Of a stretch of 34,038 nucleotides of DNA, positions 17,167 to 25,084 are shown one piece after another. The notes beneath the pieces were generated by a model. The model was given only the letters and a program-made list of their open reading frames with translations. It had not been told where the DNA came from and ran no database searches. The DNA is taken from contig JBJEQF010000026.1 of the NCBI GenBank assembly GCA_051881615.1, forward strand, positions 1-34,038, read 5' to 3'. Origin of the DNA: CAMFTQ01 sp051881615 (GTDB lineage: Bacteria; Bacillota; Clostridia; Oscillospirales; Acutalibacteraceae). Position 1 is the first letter of the stretch; every line of letters starts with the position of its first letter. The position numbers were made by a program, and so were the translations under genes.

Positions 17167-17544
17167 GTGGCTGACAACAATTTTATGGAGCAGGAAGCAA
17201 TCAGACGGGCAAACGAAATGCAGTCAAGAGTTCCGAAAAATACAGGCAACAGAAATTTCTTTCAGGGCAATCAAACTCCGCCTTTTGCGGTGAACGCAAG
17301 GCAGAGTGAGGTGCAAAATCAGCACAGCGAAAGACAATCTGAAAAATCGGCAGATGCAGCGGCAAAAAACGAGCAACAGCCTTTGCAAGCTACAATACAT
17401 ACATCAGATAAGGAAAACAAAAATTTAATTGATTTGCTGATGAAGGATAAGGACAGAAGCATAATAATGATGTTAATTCTGATACTTTCAAGCGAGGGGG
17501 CAGACGCAGGGCTTATTCTTGCGCTTATGTATCTTATAATATAA
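17167..17544 (+). CDS. Hypothetical protein with hydrophobic C-terminus, third of three GTG-started genes
   Basis: 125 residues, GTG start preceded by AAAAGGGGGAAGA. The first 85 residues are polar, Asn/Gln/Arg/Ala-rich and probably disordered. After LIDLLMKDKDRS, two short hydrophobic segments, SIIMMLILILSS and GLILALMYLII, are separated by EGADA and could form a small membrane hairpin or an oligomerisation helix pair. It starts 22 bases after the previous gene and is closed by a terminator. Function unknown. Confidence 0.75.
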   Translation: MADNNFMEQEAIRRANEMQSRVPKNTGNRNFFQGNQTPPFAVNARQSEVQNQHSERQSEKSADAAAKNEQQPLQATIHTSDKENKNLIDLLMKDKDRSIIMMLILILSSEGADAGLILALMYLII

Positions 17545-17553
17545 TTTTTATCG

Positions 17554-17582
17554 GGCGGAGCTTTTCCGCCTTTCTTTTTTTG
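17554..17582 (+). terminator. Intrinsic terminator of the three-gene cluster
   Basis: GGCGGA (17554-17559) pairs with TCCGCC (17565-17570), followed by TTTCTTTTTTT. Confidence 0.85.
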
Positions 17583-17639
17583 AATAATATGTTTTATAAT
17601 ATTAGCCTATCATTATCACATAATAAAACGGGTGATGAT

Positions 17640-19073
17640 ATGAAAAACGAGAAGCTTTCCCTGCTTTGTGATTTTTACGAGCTTGCTATGTCGGGCGGAT
17701 ATTATAAGACAGGACTTTACAAAAGACAGACATATTTTGATATGTTCTTCCGCAAGGTACCCGACGGGGGAGGCTTTGCGATTTTTGCAGGACTTAATCA
17801 GCTGATTGAGTACATCAAAAATCTAACGTTTGACAGCGAGGACATAGCCTTTTTAAAATCAAGGAATTTTTTTGACAGCGACTTTTTAGATTACTTAGAG
17901 CATTTTAAGTTTACAGGCAGTATCTGTGCAGTGCCCGAGGGTACTGCGGTGTTTCCGAACGAGCCGATAGTTACGGTAAAAGCTCCTGCTGTTGAAGCAC
18001 AGCTTATAGAAACATTCCTTTTGCTTTGCATAAATCATCAGTCGCTTATTGCAACAAAAGCAAACAGAATTGCACGTGCCGCAAACGGCAAAAAAGTAAT
18101 CGAGCTTGGCTCACGCAGAGCGCAGGGGATAAGTGCGGCTGTTGAGGGCGCAAGAGCGTCATTTATAGGCGGCATAGACGGCACGTCAAACACGCTTGCC
18201 TGTGCTGTGTACGACATTCCGCTTTTCGGAACAATGGCTCATTCGTGGGTGCAGATGTTTGACAGCGAGATTGAAGCATTCAGGGAATTTTGCAAAATAT
18301 ATCCAAACAACGCAACGCTTCTTGTCGATACGTTCGACACGCTCAAAAGCGGTATTCCCAATGCAATAAGGGCGTTTAAGGAGGTACTGCTGCCTAAGGG
18401 GATAACCGATTTTGCAATAAGGCTTGATTCGGGCGATATTGCGTATTTGTCAAAAAAAGCAAGAAAAATGCTTGATAATGCAGGTCTTACAAATTGCAGA
18501 ATTGTTGTGTCAAACTCGCTTGACGAATATATAATAAGCGACCTTTTAAGACAGGGAGCAGAGGTCGATATTTTCGGAGTGGGCGAAAGGCTTATTACGT
18601 CAAAATCCTCGCCTGTATTCGGCGGAGTTTATAAGCTTGTTGCGGCTGAAAATGAGAGTGGAGAGCTTATCCCTAAAATAAAAATCAGCGACAATTTAAC
18701 AAAAATAACAAACCCTCACTATAAAAAAGCAGTCAGATTTTTCGACAAAAACAGCGGTAAAGCAGTTGCAGACAGGCTTTGTATATTCAATGAAAAAGAA
18801 GATTACAAATCACCGATAGCTTTATTCAATCCTTGCACTGGCGAAAAAAGTGTGATAGAGAATTATTATGCAAAAGACCTTTTACAGCCGATTTTCATAA
18901 ACGGAATGTGCGTTTATGAAAGTCCGTCTGCCTTGCAGATAAAGGAATACTGCAAAAAACAGGTTGACACACTGCCTGACAGCCTAAAAGCATTTCATAA
19001 TCCGCATAAGTATGATGTCGGCTTGTCTGAAAAGCTATATAACCTAAAGCGAGAATTATTAGAAAACTGCTAA
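17640..19073 (+). CDS. pncB: Nicotinate phosphoribosyltransferase
   Basis: Salvages nicotinate to nicotinate mononucleotide with PRPP and ATP, feeding NAD synthesis. 477 residues, in the usual range. Motifs: LLCDFYELAMSGGYYKTG, FFRKVPDGGGFAIFAGL, IELGSRRAQG, FGTMAHSWVQMF with the phosphorylated His about residue 201, LLVDTFDTLKSGIPNAI, FAIRLDSGDI and VDIFGVGERL. ATG 17640 with GGGTGAT upstream is preferred over an in-frame ATG 20 codons earlier that lies in terminator-proximal, poorly coding sequence. It has no close partner. Confidence 0.95.
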   Translation: MKNEKLSLLCDFYELAMSGGYYKTGLYKRQTYFDMFFRKVPDGGGFAIFAGLNQLIEYIKNLTFDSEDIAFLKSRNFFDSDFLDYLEHFKFTGSICAVPEGTAVFPNEPIVTVKAPAVEAQLIETFLLLCINHQSLIATKANRIARAANGKKVIELGSRRAQGISAAVEGARASFIGGIDGTSNTLACAVYDIPLFGTMAHSWVQMFDSEIEAFREFCKIYPNNATLLVDTFDTLKSGIPNAIRAFKEVLLPKGITDFAIRLDSGDIAYLSKKARKMLDNAGLTNCRIVVSNSLDEYIISDLLRQGAEVDIFGVGERLITSKSSPVFGGVYKLVAAENESGELIPKIKISDNLTKITNPHYKKAVRFFDKNSGKAVADRLCIFNEKEDYKSPIALFNPCTGEKSVIENYYAKDLLQPIFINGMCVYESPSALQIKEYCKKQVDTLPDSLKAFHNPHKYDVGLSEKLYNLKRELLENC

Positions 19074-19090
19074 AAAAATGCTAAAAGCTA

Positions 19091-19119
19091 TTTACTTTAC
19101 CGTGGTAGTGTGCTATAAT
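19091..19119 (+). promoter_or_regulatory. Candidate promoter of the amino-acid ABC operon
   Basis: TTTACT (19091-19096), 17-base spacer, perfect TATAAT (19114-19119), 60 bases before the ATG. A small GCTGT/ACAGC hairpin sits in the leader at 19131-19144. Confidence 0.5.
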
Positions 19120-19178
19120 ACTGCCGTGATGCTGTGAAAACAGCAGAGATAATTTTTACAAACGAAAGGGTTATGATT

Positions 19179-20012
19179 ATGAAAAGGTTTATAGCACTTG
19201 CTATGGCGGCTTTGATGGGCGTTTTCGCTTTCACAGGCTGTAATCAGAGCAGTAATGATGCAAACGGCTCTGACGAGTCGTGGACAAAGGTTGAAAAAGC
19301 CGGCAAATTTGTTTTAGGTCTTGACGACAGCTTCCCTCCAATGGGTTACCGTGACGAAAAAACAGGCGAAATCGTCGGCTTTGACATTGACCTTGCAAAA
19401 GAGGTCTGCAAACGCCTTAATATCGAGCTTGTTACACAGCCAATCGACTGGAATTCAAAGGAATTTGAGCTTTCAAGCGGCAACATCGACTGCATCTGGA
19501 ACGGCTTTACATATACAGAAGAGCGTAACGAGCAGATGAAGCTTACAGCTCCTTATATGAAAAACACTCAGGTTATTATGGTTTCCGAAAAGTCAAGCTT
19601 CAAGAGCCGTGCTGACCTTGCAGGCAAGGTTGTTGCAGTTCAGACAGGCTCCTCGGGTGAAAACGCACTCAACGATTCAGGCGATTTTGTAAAATCAATC
19701 GGCAGTATCGTTACACAGAGCAGCTACTTAAACCTCTTACTTGAGCTTGAAAACGGCACAGTTGACGCAGTAGTGCTTGATGAAAAGGTTGCTACAAACT
19801 ATATGAAAAAGCACGAGGGCAAGTACCGCTTAATTCAGGCAGACGGCAAGGACGATTACCTGACAGAGGAAGAATACGTAATCGGCTTCAGAAAGAACGA
19901 CGCTGCTCTGGCAGACAAAATTGTTGAAACACTCAAGGCTATGGCGGCTGACGGCGCTATGGCAAAGATTTCAACAGAGTGGTTCGGCGAGGACGTTACA
20001 ACTATTAAATAA
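19179..20012 (+). CDS. Amino-acid ABC transporter substrate-binding lipoprotein
   Basis: 277 residues, family 3 solute-binding protein. Signal peptide with lipobox FTGC (lipidated Cys 21), then FVLGLDDSFPPMGYRDE, IVGFDIDLAKEVCKRL, WNGFTYTEERNEQM and VAVQTGSSGENAL, typical of binders of polar amino acids. ATG 19179 is chosen because AAAGGG (19165-19170) is 8 bases upstream; the ATG at 19173 is too close to it. The permease and ATPase follow. The exact ligand (glutamine, glutamate, cystine or another) cannot be read from the sequence. Confidence 0.93.
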   Translation: MKRFIALAMAALMGVFAFTGCNQSSNDANGSDESWTKVEKAGKFVLGLDDSFPPMGYRDEKTGEIVGFDIDLAKEVCKRLNIELVTQPIDWNSKEFELSSGNIDCIWNGFTYTEERNEQMKLTAPYMKNTQVIMVSEKSSFKSRADLAGKVVAVQTGSSGENALNDSGDFVKSIGSIVTQSSYLNLLLELENGTVDAVVLDEKVATNYMKKHEGKYRLIQADGKDDYLTEEEYVIGFRKNDAALADKIVETLKAMAADGAMAKISTEWFGEDVTTIK

Positions 20013-20025
20013 GATTTTCTATCGG

Positions 20026-20049
20026 GGCGGACGGTTAAAGCTGTCCGCC
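20026..20049 (+). promoter_or_regulatory. Intercistronic hairpin between binding-protein and permease genes
   Basis: GGCGGAC (20026-20032) pairs with GTCCGCC (20043-20049) and has no T-tract. A hairpin at this place could stabilise the upstream mRNA or attenuate read-through, giving more binding protein than permease. That effect is inference. Confidence 0.5.
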
Positions 20050-20102
20050 TGATTGCTTATATTTATTCATACCCTTACAATACATAAAGAAAGGTCACTT
20101 AT

Positions 20103-20783
20103 ATGGATTTTGCTTCAATCACACAGTCGATTTTCGGCAGTATAAACGTTGAAATTTTCTTTTCAAAAATGCTTGCCGGTGCGCTTACCACGCTCGAAAT
20201 ATTTTTTCTTACTCTTTTATTTTCTCTGCCGCTCGGTATGCTACTGTGCCTTGGCAGAATGTCGCATTTAAAGGTAGTTTCTATGCCTGTACGGCTTTAC
20301 CTGCTCGTTATGAGAGGTACTCCGCTGATGCTTCAGATTTTATTCGTATTCTTCGGCTTACAGCCGCTTTTCGGCATACAGGTTGACAGATTTTCAGCCA
20401 CAATCATCGCCTTTTCGCTTAACTATGCGGCATATTTCTGTGAGATTTACCGTGGCGGTATGGAAAGCATACCAAAGGGACAGTTTGAGGCGGCAAAGGT
20501 TCTCGGCTATTCAAAGTCAACCTCGTTTTTCAAAATCATTTTACCGCAGGTAATAAAAAGAATAATTCCGCCAATGGGCAACGAGTTTATCACTCTTGTA
20601 AAGGATACGTCGCTTGCAAAGATTATTGCAGTAGTTGAGCTTATGAAGGTAACAGAGGAATATGTAAACTCCGCCGTAAACGTGGTACCGTTCTTTGTTG
20701 CGGCTGTTTTCTATCTTGTTATGAACGGCGTTGTGTCAAGATTTTTCTCTGTTGTTGAGAAAAAGCTAAGCTATTACAATTAA
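20103..20783 (+). CDS. Amino-acid ABC transporter permease
   Basis: 226-residue inner-membrane protein of the HisM/GlnP type. About five hydrophobic segments (for example LEIFFLTLLFSLPLGMLLCL and the C-terminal FFVAAVFYLVMNGVV), VMRGTPLMLQILFVFFGL, and the EAA loop that contacts the ATPase (FEAAKVLGYSKSTSFFKIILPQ). AAAGG lies upstream of the ATG. It sits between the binding protein and the ATPase gene, which starts 12 bases after its stop. Confidence 0.95.
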   Translation: MDFASITQSIFGSINVEIFFSKMLAGALTTLEIFFLTLLFSLPLGMLLCLGRMSHLKVVSMPVRLYLLVMRGTPLMLQILFVFFGLQPLFGIQVDRFSATIIAFSLNYAAYFCEIYRGGMESIPKGQFEAAKVLGYSKSTSFFKIILPQVIKRIIPPMGNEFITLVKDTSLAKIIAVVELMKVTEEYVNSAVNVVPFFVAAVFYLVMNGVVSRFFSVVEKKLSYYN

Positions 20784-20795
20784 GGGGGGCAGAGT

Positions 20796-21557
20796 ATGAA
20801 AATTCTTGAAGCTAACCACCTTGTAAAGTCCTTCGGCTCACTTGAGGTTTTAAAGGATATTTCCATTGAGGTAAATAAAGGCGAGGTGCTTGCCGTAATA
20901 GGACCGTCAGGCTCAGGCAAAAGCACACTTTTAAGATGTATAACACAGCTTGAGGACGTTGACAACGGCGAAATCGTTATATGCGGCGAAACGCTTTGCA
21001 GTCAGGGCGAAAACGGCAAGGCACTGTATGCTCCCAAGCAGCAGCGCAGAAGGATAGGTCTGCACCTCGGACTTGTATTTCAGAACTTCAACCTTTTTCC
21101 GCATTTAAGCGTTATTCAGAATGTTGTGAATCCGCAGACAGAGGTTCTCAAAAAGCCGAAGGAAGAAGCAGAAAAACACGCAAAGGAGTTACTTGCCAAG
21201 GTAGGCTTAACAGAAAAAGAAAACGCATACCCCTGCGAGCTGTCGGGCGGTCAGCAGCAGCGAGTTTCAATCGCAAGGGCGATGGCTATGAACCCCGACC
21301 TTCTTCTCTTTGACGAGCCGACCTCGGCGCTCGACCCCGAGCTTACAGGCGAGATATTAAAGGTAATAAAGGGTCTTGCAAAGCTAAAGACTACTATGGT
21401 AATAGTAACCCACGAAATGAGCTTTGCAAGAAGCGTTGCTGACAGAGTAGTGTTTATGGACAACGGCTACGTCATAGCAAACGGTACGCCGAGCGAGATT
21501 TTTGACAATACAGACAATACACGCATACGTGAATTTCTGGCTAAGTTTGACGATTGA
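20796..21557 (+). CDS. Amino-acid ABC transporter ATPase
   Basis: 253-residue GlnQ/HisP-type ATPase that powers the importer. Walker A GPSGSGKST at residues 36-44, Q-loop LVFQNFNLFPHLSV, signature LSGGQQQRVSIARA, Walker B LLLFDEPTSALDPE and switch His in VIVTHEM. A small insert rich in Gln/Arg (YAPKQQRRRIGLHLG) precedes the Q-loop, as in several clostridial members. AAGGGGGG provides a strong ribosome binding site. The proB ATG is only 20 bases past its stop. Confidence 0.96.
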   Translation: MKILEANHLVKSFGSLEVLKDISIEVNKGEVLAVIGPSGSGKSTLLRCITQLEDVDNGEIVICGETLCSQGENGKALYAPKQQRRRIGLHLGLVFQNFNLFPHLSVIQNVVNPQTEVLKKPKEEAEKHAKELLAKVGLTEKENAYPCELSGGQQQRVSIARAMAMNPDLLLFDEPTSALDPELTGEILKVIKGLAKLKTTMVIVTHEMSFARSVADRVVFMDNGYVIANGTPSEIFDNTDNTRIREFLAKFDD

Positions 21558-21577
21558 TAAAAAACGGAGAAATCAAA

Positions 21578-22375
21578 ATGATAAATCAAAGAATAGTAGT
21601 AAAGGTAGGAACATCTACCCTCACATATGAAAACGGAAAGGTCAATTTAAGACGAATTGAACAGCTGTGCAAGGTTTTGTCCGATTTGCAGAATATGGGC
21701 AACGAGGTTGTGCTTGTATCCTCGGGCGCAATCGGCGTAGGAGTAGGTAAATTAGGACTTAAGAAAAAGCCCGAATCAACAAAGGAAAGACAGGCGCTTG
21801 CCGCAGTAGGTCAGTGCGAGCTTATGTTTATGTACGACAAGCTGTTCGGAGAGTATAACCGCACAGTCGCACAGGTGCTTCTGACAAAGTACGCAATAGA
21901 AACAGAATCAAAAAAGCAGAATGTTATAAACACGTTTGAGTCGCTTTTTGATATGGATATTATACCTATCGTCAATGAAAACGATACCGTAGCCATTGAT
22001 GAGCTTGAGGGCAACAAAATAGGCGACAATGATATGCTCTCTGCCATAGTTTCACGTCTGATAAAGGCTGACAGGCTGATTATCCTCACCGATATTGACG
22101 GACTGTACGACAGCAATCCTCGTACAAATCCAAACGCAAAGAAAATTGATTGTGTAGAAAAAATCACAGAGGACATCTTGAAAATGGCAGACGGTTCAGG
22201 CTCTGCAAGAGGAACAGGCGGAATGACAACAAAGCTTCAGGCGGCTAAATACGTGACGGAATCGGGAACTCAGTGCGTGATTATGAACGGCGAAAATCCG
22301 CTGAGGCTCTATGACGTTGTCGAAAAAGAGCAGATAGGAACAGTGTTTTTGCCAAGCTGTGAAAATAACAGATAA
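21578..22375 (+). CDS. proB: Glutamate 5-kinase, without PUA domain
   Basis: First step of proline synthesis: phosphorylates glutamate to gamma-glutamyl phosphate. 265 residues covering the amino-acid kinase domain: VVKVGTSTLT, VLVSSGAIGVGV, PIVNENDTVAIDE, IILTDIDGLYDSNPRTNP and GTGGMTTKLQAA. Enteric and many Bacillus ProB proteins are about 365 residues with a C-terminal PUA domain; here it is absent, a variant known in other bacteria. ATG 21578 has GGAGAAA upstream; an in-frame TTG eight codons earlier overlaps the ATPase stop and is less likely. It lies between the ABC ATPase gene and proA. Confidence 0.94.
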   Translation: MINQRIVVKVGTSTLTYENGKVNLRRIEQLCKVLSDLQNMGNEVVLVSSGAIGVGVGKLGLKKKPESTKERQALAAVGQCELMFMYDKLFGEYNRTVAQVLLTKYAIETESKKQNVINTFESLFDMDIIPIVNENDTVAIDELEGNKIGDNDMLSAIVSRLIKADRLIILTDIDGLYDSNPRTNPNAKKIDCVEKITEDILKMADGSGSARGTGGMTTKLQAAKYVTESGTQCVIMNGENPLRLYDVVEKEQIGTVFLPSCENNR

Positions 22376-22396
22376 AGCTGTGAGAGGGAGTTTTTT

Positions 22397-23641
22397 ATGA
22401 CGGTTATAGAAAATATGGGCGCAAAGGCAAAGCAAGCGTCAAGATTTTTAGCCACAGCAGGCAAAATCAAAAATGACGCCTTGCTTGCAATTTGTAATGC
22501 TTTAAAAGAAAATTGTGCTGACATTATAAAGGCTAATGAAATTGATATAGAAAACGGCAAAAAGGCAGGACTTACCGCATCGCTTCTTGACAGACTGAGC
22601 TTAAACGAGCAGAGGATTTTCTCAATGGCAGACGGTGTGGCACAGGTAGCCTCCCTTGCCGACCCTGTAGGTACGGTGCTAAGCGGCAACCGCCTTGAAA
22701 ACGGTCTTAAAATCCAGAGGGTGAGAGTACCGCTCGGCGTTATCGGAATAATCTTTGAGGCTCGCCCCAATGTTACGGCAGACGCCGCCGCACTCTGCCT
22801 AAAGGCAGGCAACGCAGTAATTCTGCGTGGTGGTAAAGAAGCGATAAACTCAAACAAATCTATTGCCGATATTATGAGAAACGCAATAGAAAGCGTTGGT
22901 TTGCCGATTGACTGCATACAGCTTATCGAGGACACATCAAGAGAGAGCGCAACAGAGCTTATGGGACTTTCACAGTATCTTGACGTGCTTATCCCGAGGG
23001 GCGGCGCAGGACTTATAAACGCAGTTGTGCAGAACGCAAGGGTGCCTGTAATTGAAACGGGTGTCGGCAACTGCCACGTTTATGTTGACAAAACTGCCGA
23101 TATCGATATGGCGGCAAGCATCATCTTCAACGCAAAAACGTCACGTCCGTCTGTGTGCAACGCTATTGAAACTATCCTTGTTCACAGGGATATTGCAGAA
23201 AAAGCACTTCCTGTAATAAAAGAAAGGCTCGACACAAAAAGCGTTGTGCTAAGAGGCTGTGAAGAAACAGTCCGTATTCTCGGCGACAGCGTAATTCCCG
23301 CCACAGAGGACGATTATTACAGAGAATTTCTCGACTACATACTTGCAGTAAGGGTGGTTGACAGCATAGACGAGGCTTTATCACATATTGCGAAATACTC
23401 AAGCGGTCACAGCGAATGTATCGTGACAGAAAGCTATGAAAACGCAGAAAAATTCACGCAGTCGGTCGACTCGGCGGCTGTCTATGTAAACGCTTCAACA
23501 CGCTTTACAGACGGCGGCGAATTCGGACTCGGCGCAGAAATAGGCATCTCAACGCAAAAGCTCCACGCAAGAGGACCTATGGGCTTAAACGAGCTGACAA
23601 GCACAAAGTTTATAATAAACGGTAACGGACAGATAAGATAA
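22397..23641 (+). CDS. proA: Gamma-glutamyl phosphate reductase
   Basis: Second step of proline synthesis: NADPH-dependent reduction to glutamate-5-semialdehyde. 414 residues, standard length. Aldehyde-dehydrogenase fold with RVPLGVIGIIFEARPNVTAD, ILRGGKEAINSN and the catalytic Cys 254 in SRPSVCNAIET. The end GLGAEIGISTQKLHARGPMG is characteristic. GAGAGGGAG precedes the ATG. It follows proB by 21 bases and is closed by a bulged terminator. Confidence 0.97.
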   Translation: MTVIENMGAKAKQASRFLATAGKIKNDALLAICNALKENCADIIKANEIDIENGKKAGLTASLLDRLSLNEQRIFSMADGVAQVASLADPVGTVLSGNRLENGLKIQRVRVPLGVIGIIFEARPNVTADAAALCLKAGNAVILRGGKEAINSNKSIADIMRNAIESVGLPIDCIQLIEDTSRESATELMGLSQYLDVLIPRGGAGLINAVVQNARVPVIETGVGNCHVYVDKTADIDMAASIIFNAKTSRPSVCNAIETILVHRDIAEKALPVIKERLDTKSVVLRGCEETVRILGDSVIPATEDDYYREFLDYILAVRVVDSIDEALSHIAKYSSGHSECIVTESYENAEKFTQSVDSAAVYVNASTRFTDGGEFGLGAEIGISTQKLHARGPMGLNELTSTKFIINGNGQIR

Positions 23642-23648
23642 ATTTTCT

Positions 23649-23690
23649 AAAAGGGCAGAAGGGTTCAGATTGTCTGCTCCCTTAATTTTT
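23649..23690 (+). terminator. Probable terminator after proA
   Basis: AAGGG-CAGA (23651-23659) pairs with TCTG-CT-CCCTT (23673-23683, two-base bulge), followed by AATTTTT. Confidence 0.55.
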
Positions 23691-23692
23691 CA

Positions 23693-23721
23693 TTGACAAA
23701 ATTTAACAGAAATGATATAAT
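23693..23721 (+). promoter_or_regulatory. Consensus vegetative promoter of the dockerin gene
   Basis: TTGACA (23693-23698), 17-base spacer, TATAAT (23716-23721): a perfect match to the sigma-A consensus in both boxes and the strongest promoter-like site in the window. It points to high, possibly constitutive, expression. Confidence 0.8.
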
Positions 23722-23764
23722 TTTCTTGTCTTTAAAACGGCATTTTTTTGAGAGAGGTTTTATT

Positions 23765-24907
23765 ATGAAAAAGAAATTTAAAAAGCTGATGTCAGCCTGT
23801 CTTGCAACGCTTTTGCTGATAAGTACAGTGATAGTCGCACCGCTTTCGGCCTCGGCTGCCGAAGCACAGGCTATAACCGCAGGCGAATTAAGCGGTGACC
23901 TTGAGTACACTATACCTGATAAAGGCACTGCTGAAATTATAGGCTCCGCAGACAGTGATACAGAGTCTGACTTCCCGTCAGAGCCGATACCGACAGAACC
24001 CACAACCGAACCTACAACAGACCCGATTACGGACATTAATCGCATATATTTTGAGGTTCCGGATGATTGGAAAAACTTCAAAAAGATTTACTGCCACATA
24101 TGGGCGGTTGACGGCTCAGGCGAATGGCCTTTCTGGCAGACAAAGGCTGAAATGTGCACAGACGAGGGAAACGGTCTTTATTCCTACGATTTAAGCAAGA
24201 CAAAGAACGAGATCGACCCTGCAAAGGGTGTAGGCTACGCTGTTATCTTCAGCTCCAACACCGGTGCTGTTACCTACAATACACTTATGAGCGCAGACTG
24301 CATCGGCGATACGCTCTACTGCACAGACGTAAGGCTTGAGGGACCCAATGATTCAGGGAGAAGCACTGTTGAAGCGTTATGGAAAAATCACCCTGATATT
24401 GGTGTGTGGAAGAGAATCACATCAACCGGTAATATTGTAGGCACGGCCCACCCCGATGGCTTCAATGACGCTATGATGCTGGCTGAATATATTGATTGGT
24501 ATCTTTATTCTCCTGCGATAACAGAAACGGTTCCTGCGCTTATGCAAGAGCTTGATCTGACATCAGATGAAGTGTACGCTGCTTGTGTTCAGAGATATGA
24601 TGCAAACGGATACGAGGAAGAGGAAAAGATCGTAATGCTTGCAGAAATCAAAACACTTTTAGACAGCGTTTCTGCTACTACTCCTGATGCACCACAGCCG
24701 ACAGTTTTAGGTGACGTAAACGGTGACGGCAAGGTCAATGTCAAGGACGTAACAACAATTCAGAAATCAGCCGCATCAATCATCACACTTTCAGACGAGC
24801 AAAGCAAAGCTGCTGACGTGAACAAGGACGGCAAGGTAAACGTAACAGACGCAACAGCTATTCAGAAGTACTCAGCCGGCATCGAAACAGGTCTTGACAT
24901 AGGAAAG
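23765..24907 (+). CDS. Secreted dockerin protein with a putative carbohydrate-binding domain
   Basis: Product of about 381 residues. Signal peptide (1-33, ending ASAAE), a Pro/Thr/Glu linker (about 70-90, TEPTTEPTTDP), then a Trp/Tyr-rich beta-type region (IYFEVPDDWKNFKKIYCHIW, WPFWQTKAEM) resembling starch-binding modules of the CBM26 kind. A helical region of unknown role (about 200-300) follows. At the end is a type I dockerin with two calcium-binding repeats, GDVNGDGKVNVKD and ADVNKDGKVNVTD (about 315-376). No catalytic domain is seen. The dockerin should bind a cohesin on a scaffoldin, as in Ruminococcus amylosomes or cellulosomes. CBM assignment is inference; the dockerin is clear. ATG 23765 begins the signal peptide and has AGAGAGG upstream. 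Confidence 0.88.
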
Positions 24908-24941
24908 TAAAATTTTTCTGCACATAATAATCAATTTACAG

Positions 24942-24966
24942 GGACGGCATTTGCCGTCCTTGTTTT
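24942..24966 (+). terminator. Intrinsic terminator of the dockerin gene
   Basis: GGACGGC (24942-24948) pairs with GCCGTCC (24953-24959) around ATTT, then TTGTTTT. Confidence 0.8.
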
Positions 24967-25004
24967 GCTATATTAAAAATAAATTTATTACTTTATTGTA
25001 ACAC

Positions 25005-25033
25005 TTGTAATTTTTGTTTTATTATTGTATAAT
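25005..25033 (+). promoter_or_regulatory. Candidate promoter of the protease-scpAB operon
   Basis: TTGTAA (25005-25010), 17-base spacer, TATAAT (25028-25033), about 50 bases before the ATG. Confidence 0.5.
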
Positions 25034-25084
25034 GTAAAAAGCATATTATAATGGTGAATTATACCGTTGTCTGGAGGTATCTAT

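Noticed and set aside
19074..19178. Riboswitch or T-box upstream of the amino-acid ABC operon
   Set aside because: Only about 55 bases lie between the -10 box and the ATG, with one 5-bp hairpin; no T-box sequence or aptamer-like fold is present.
22309..23070. Long minus-strand open frame (253 codons) antisense to the end of proB and the first half of proA
   Set aside because: It lies opposite two clearly conserved genes. Its Ser/Pro/Ala-rich translation follows from proA codon use, and no family resemblance or ribosome binding site was seen.
23665..24081. Minus-strand frame of 138 codons opposite the start of the dockerin gene
   Set aside because: Its Val/Ser/Gly repeats are the complement of the Thr/Pro-rich linker; the plus-strand gene has a consensus promoter, signal peptide and dockerin.
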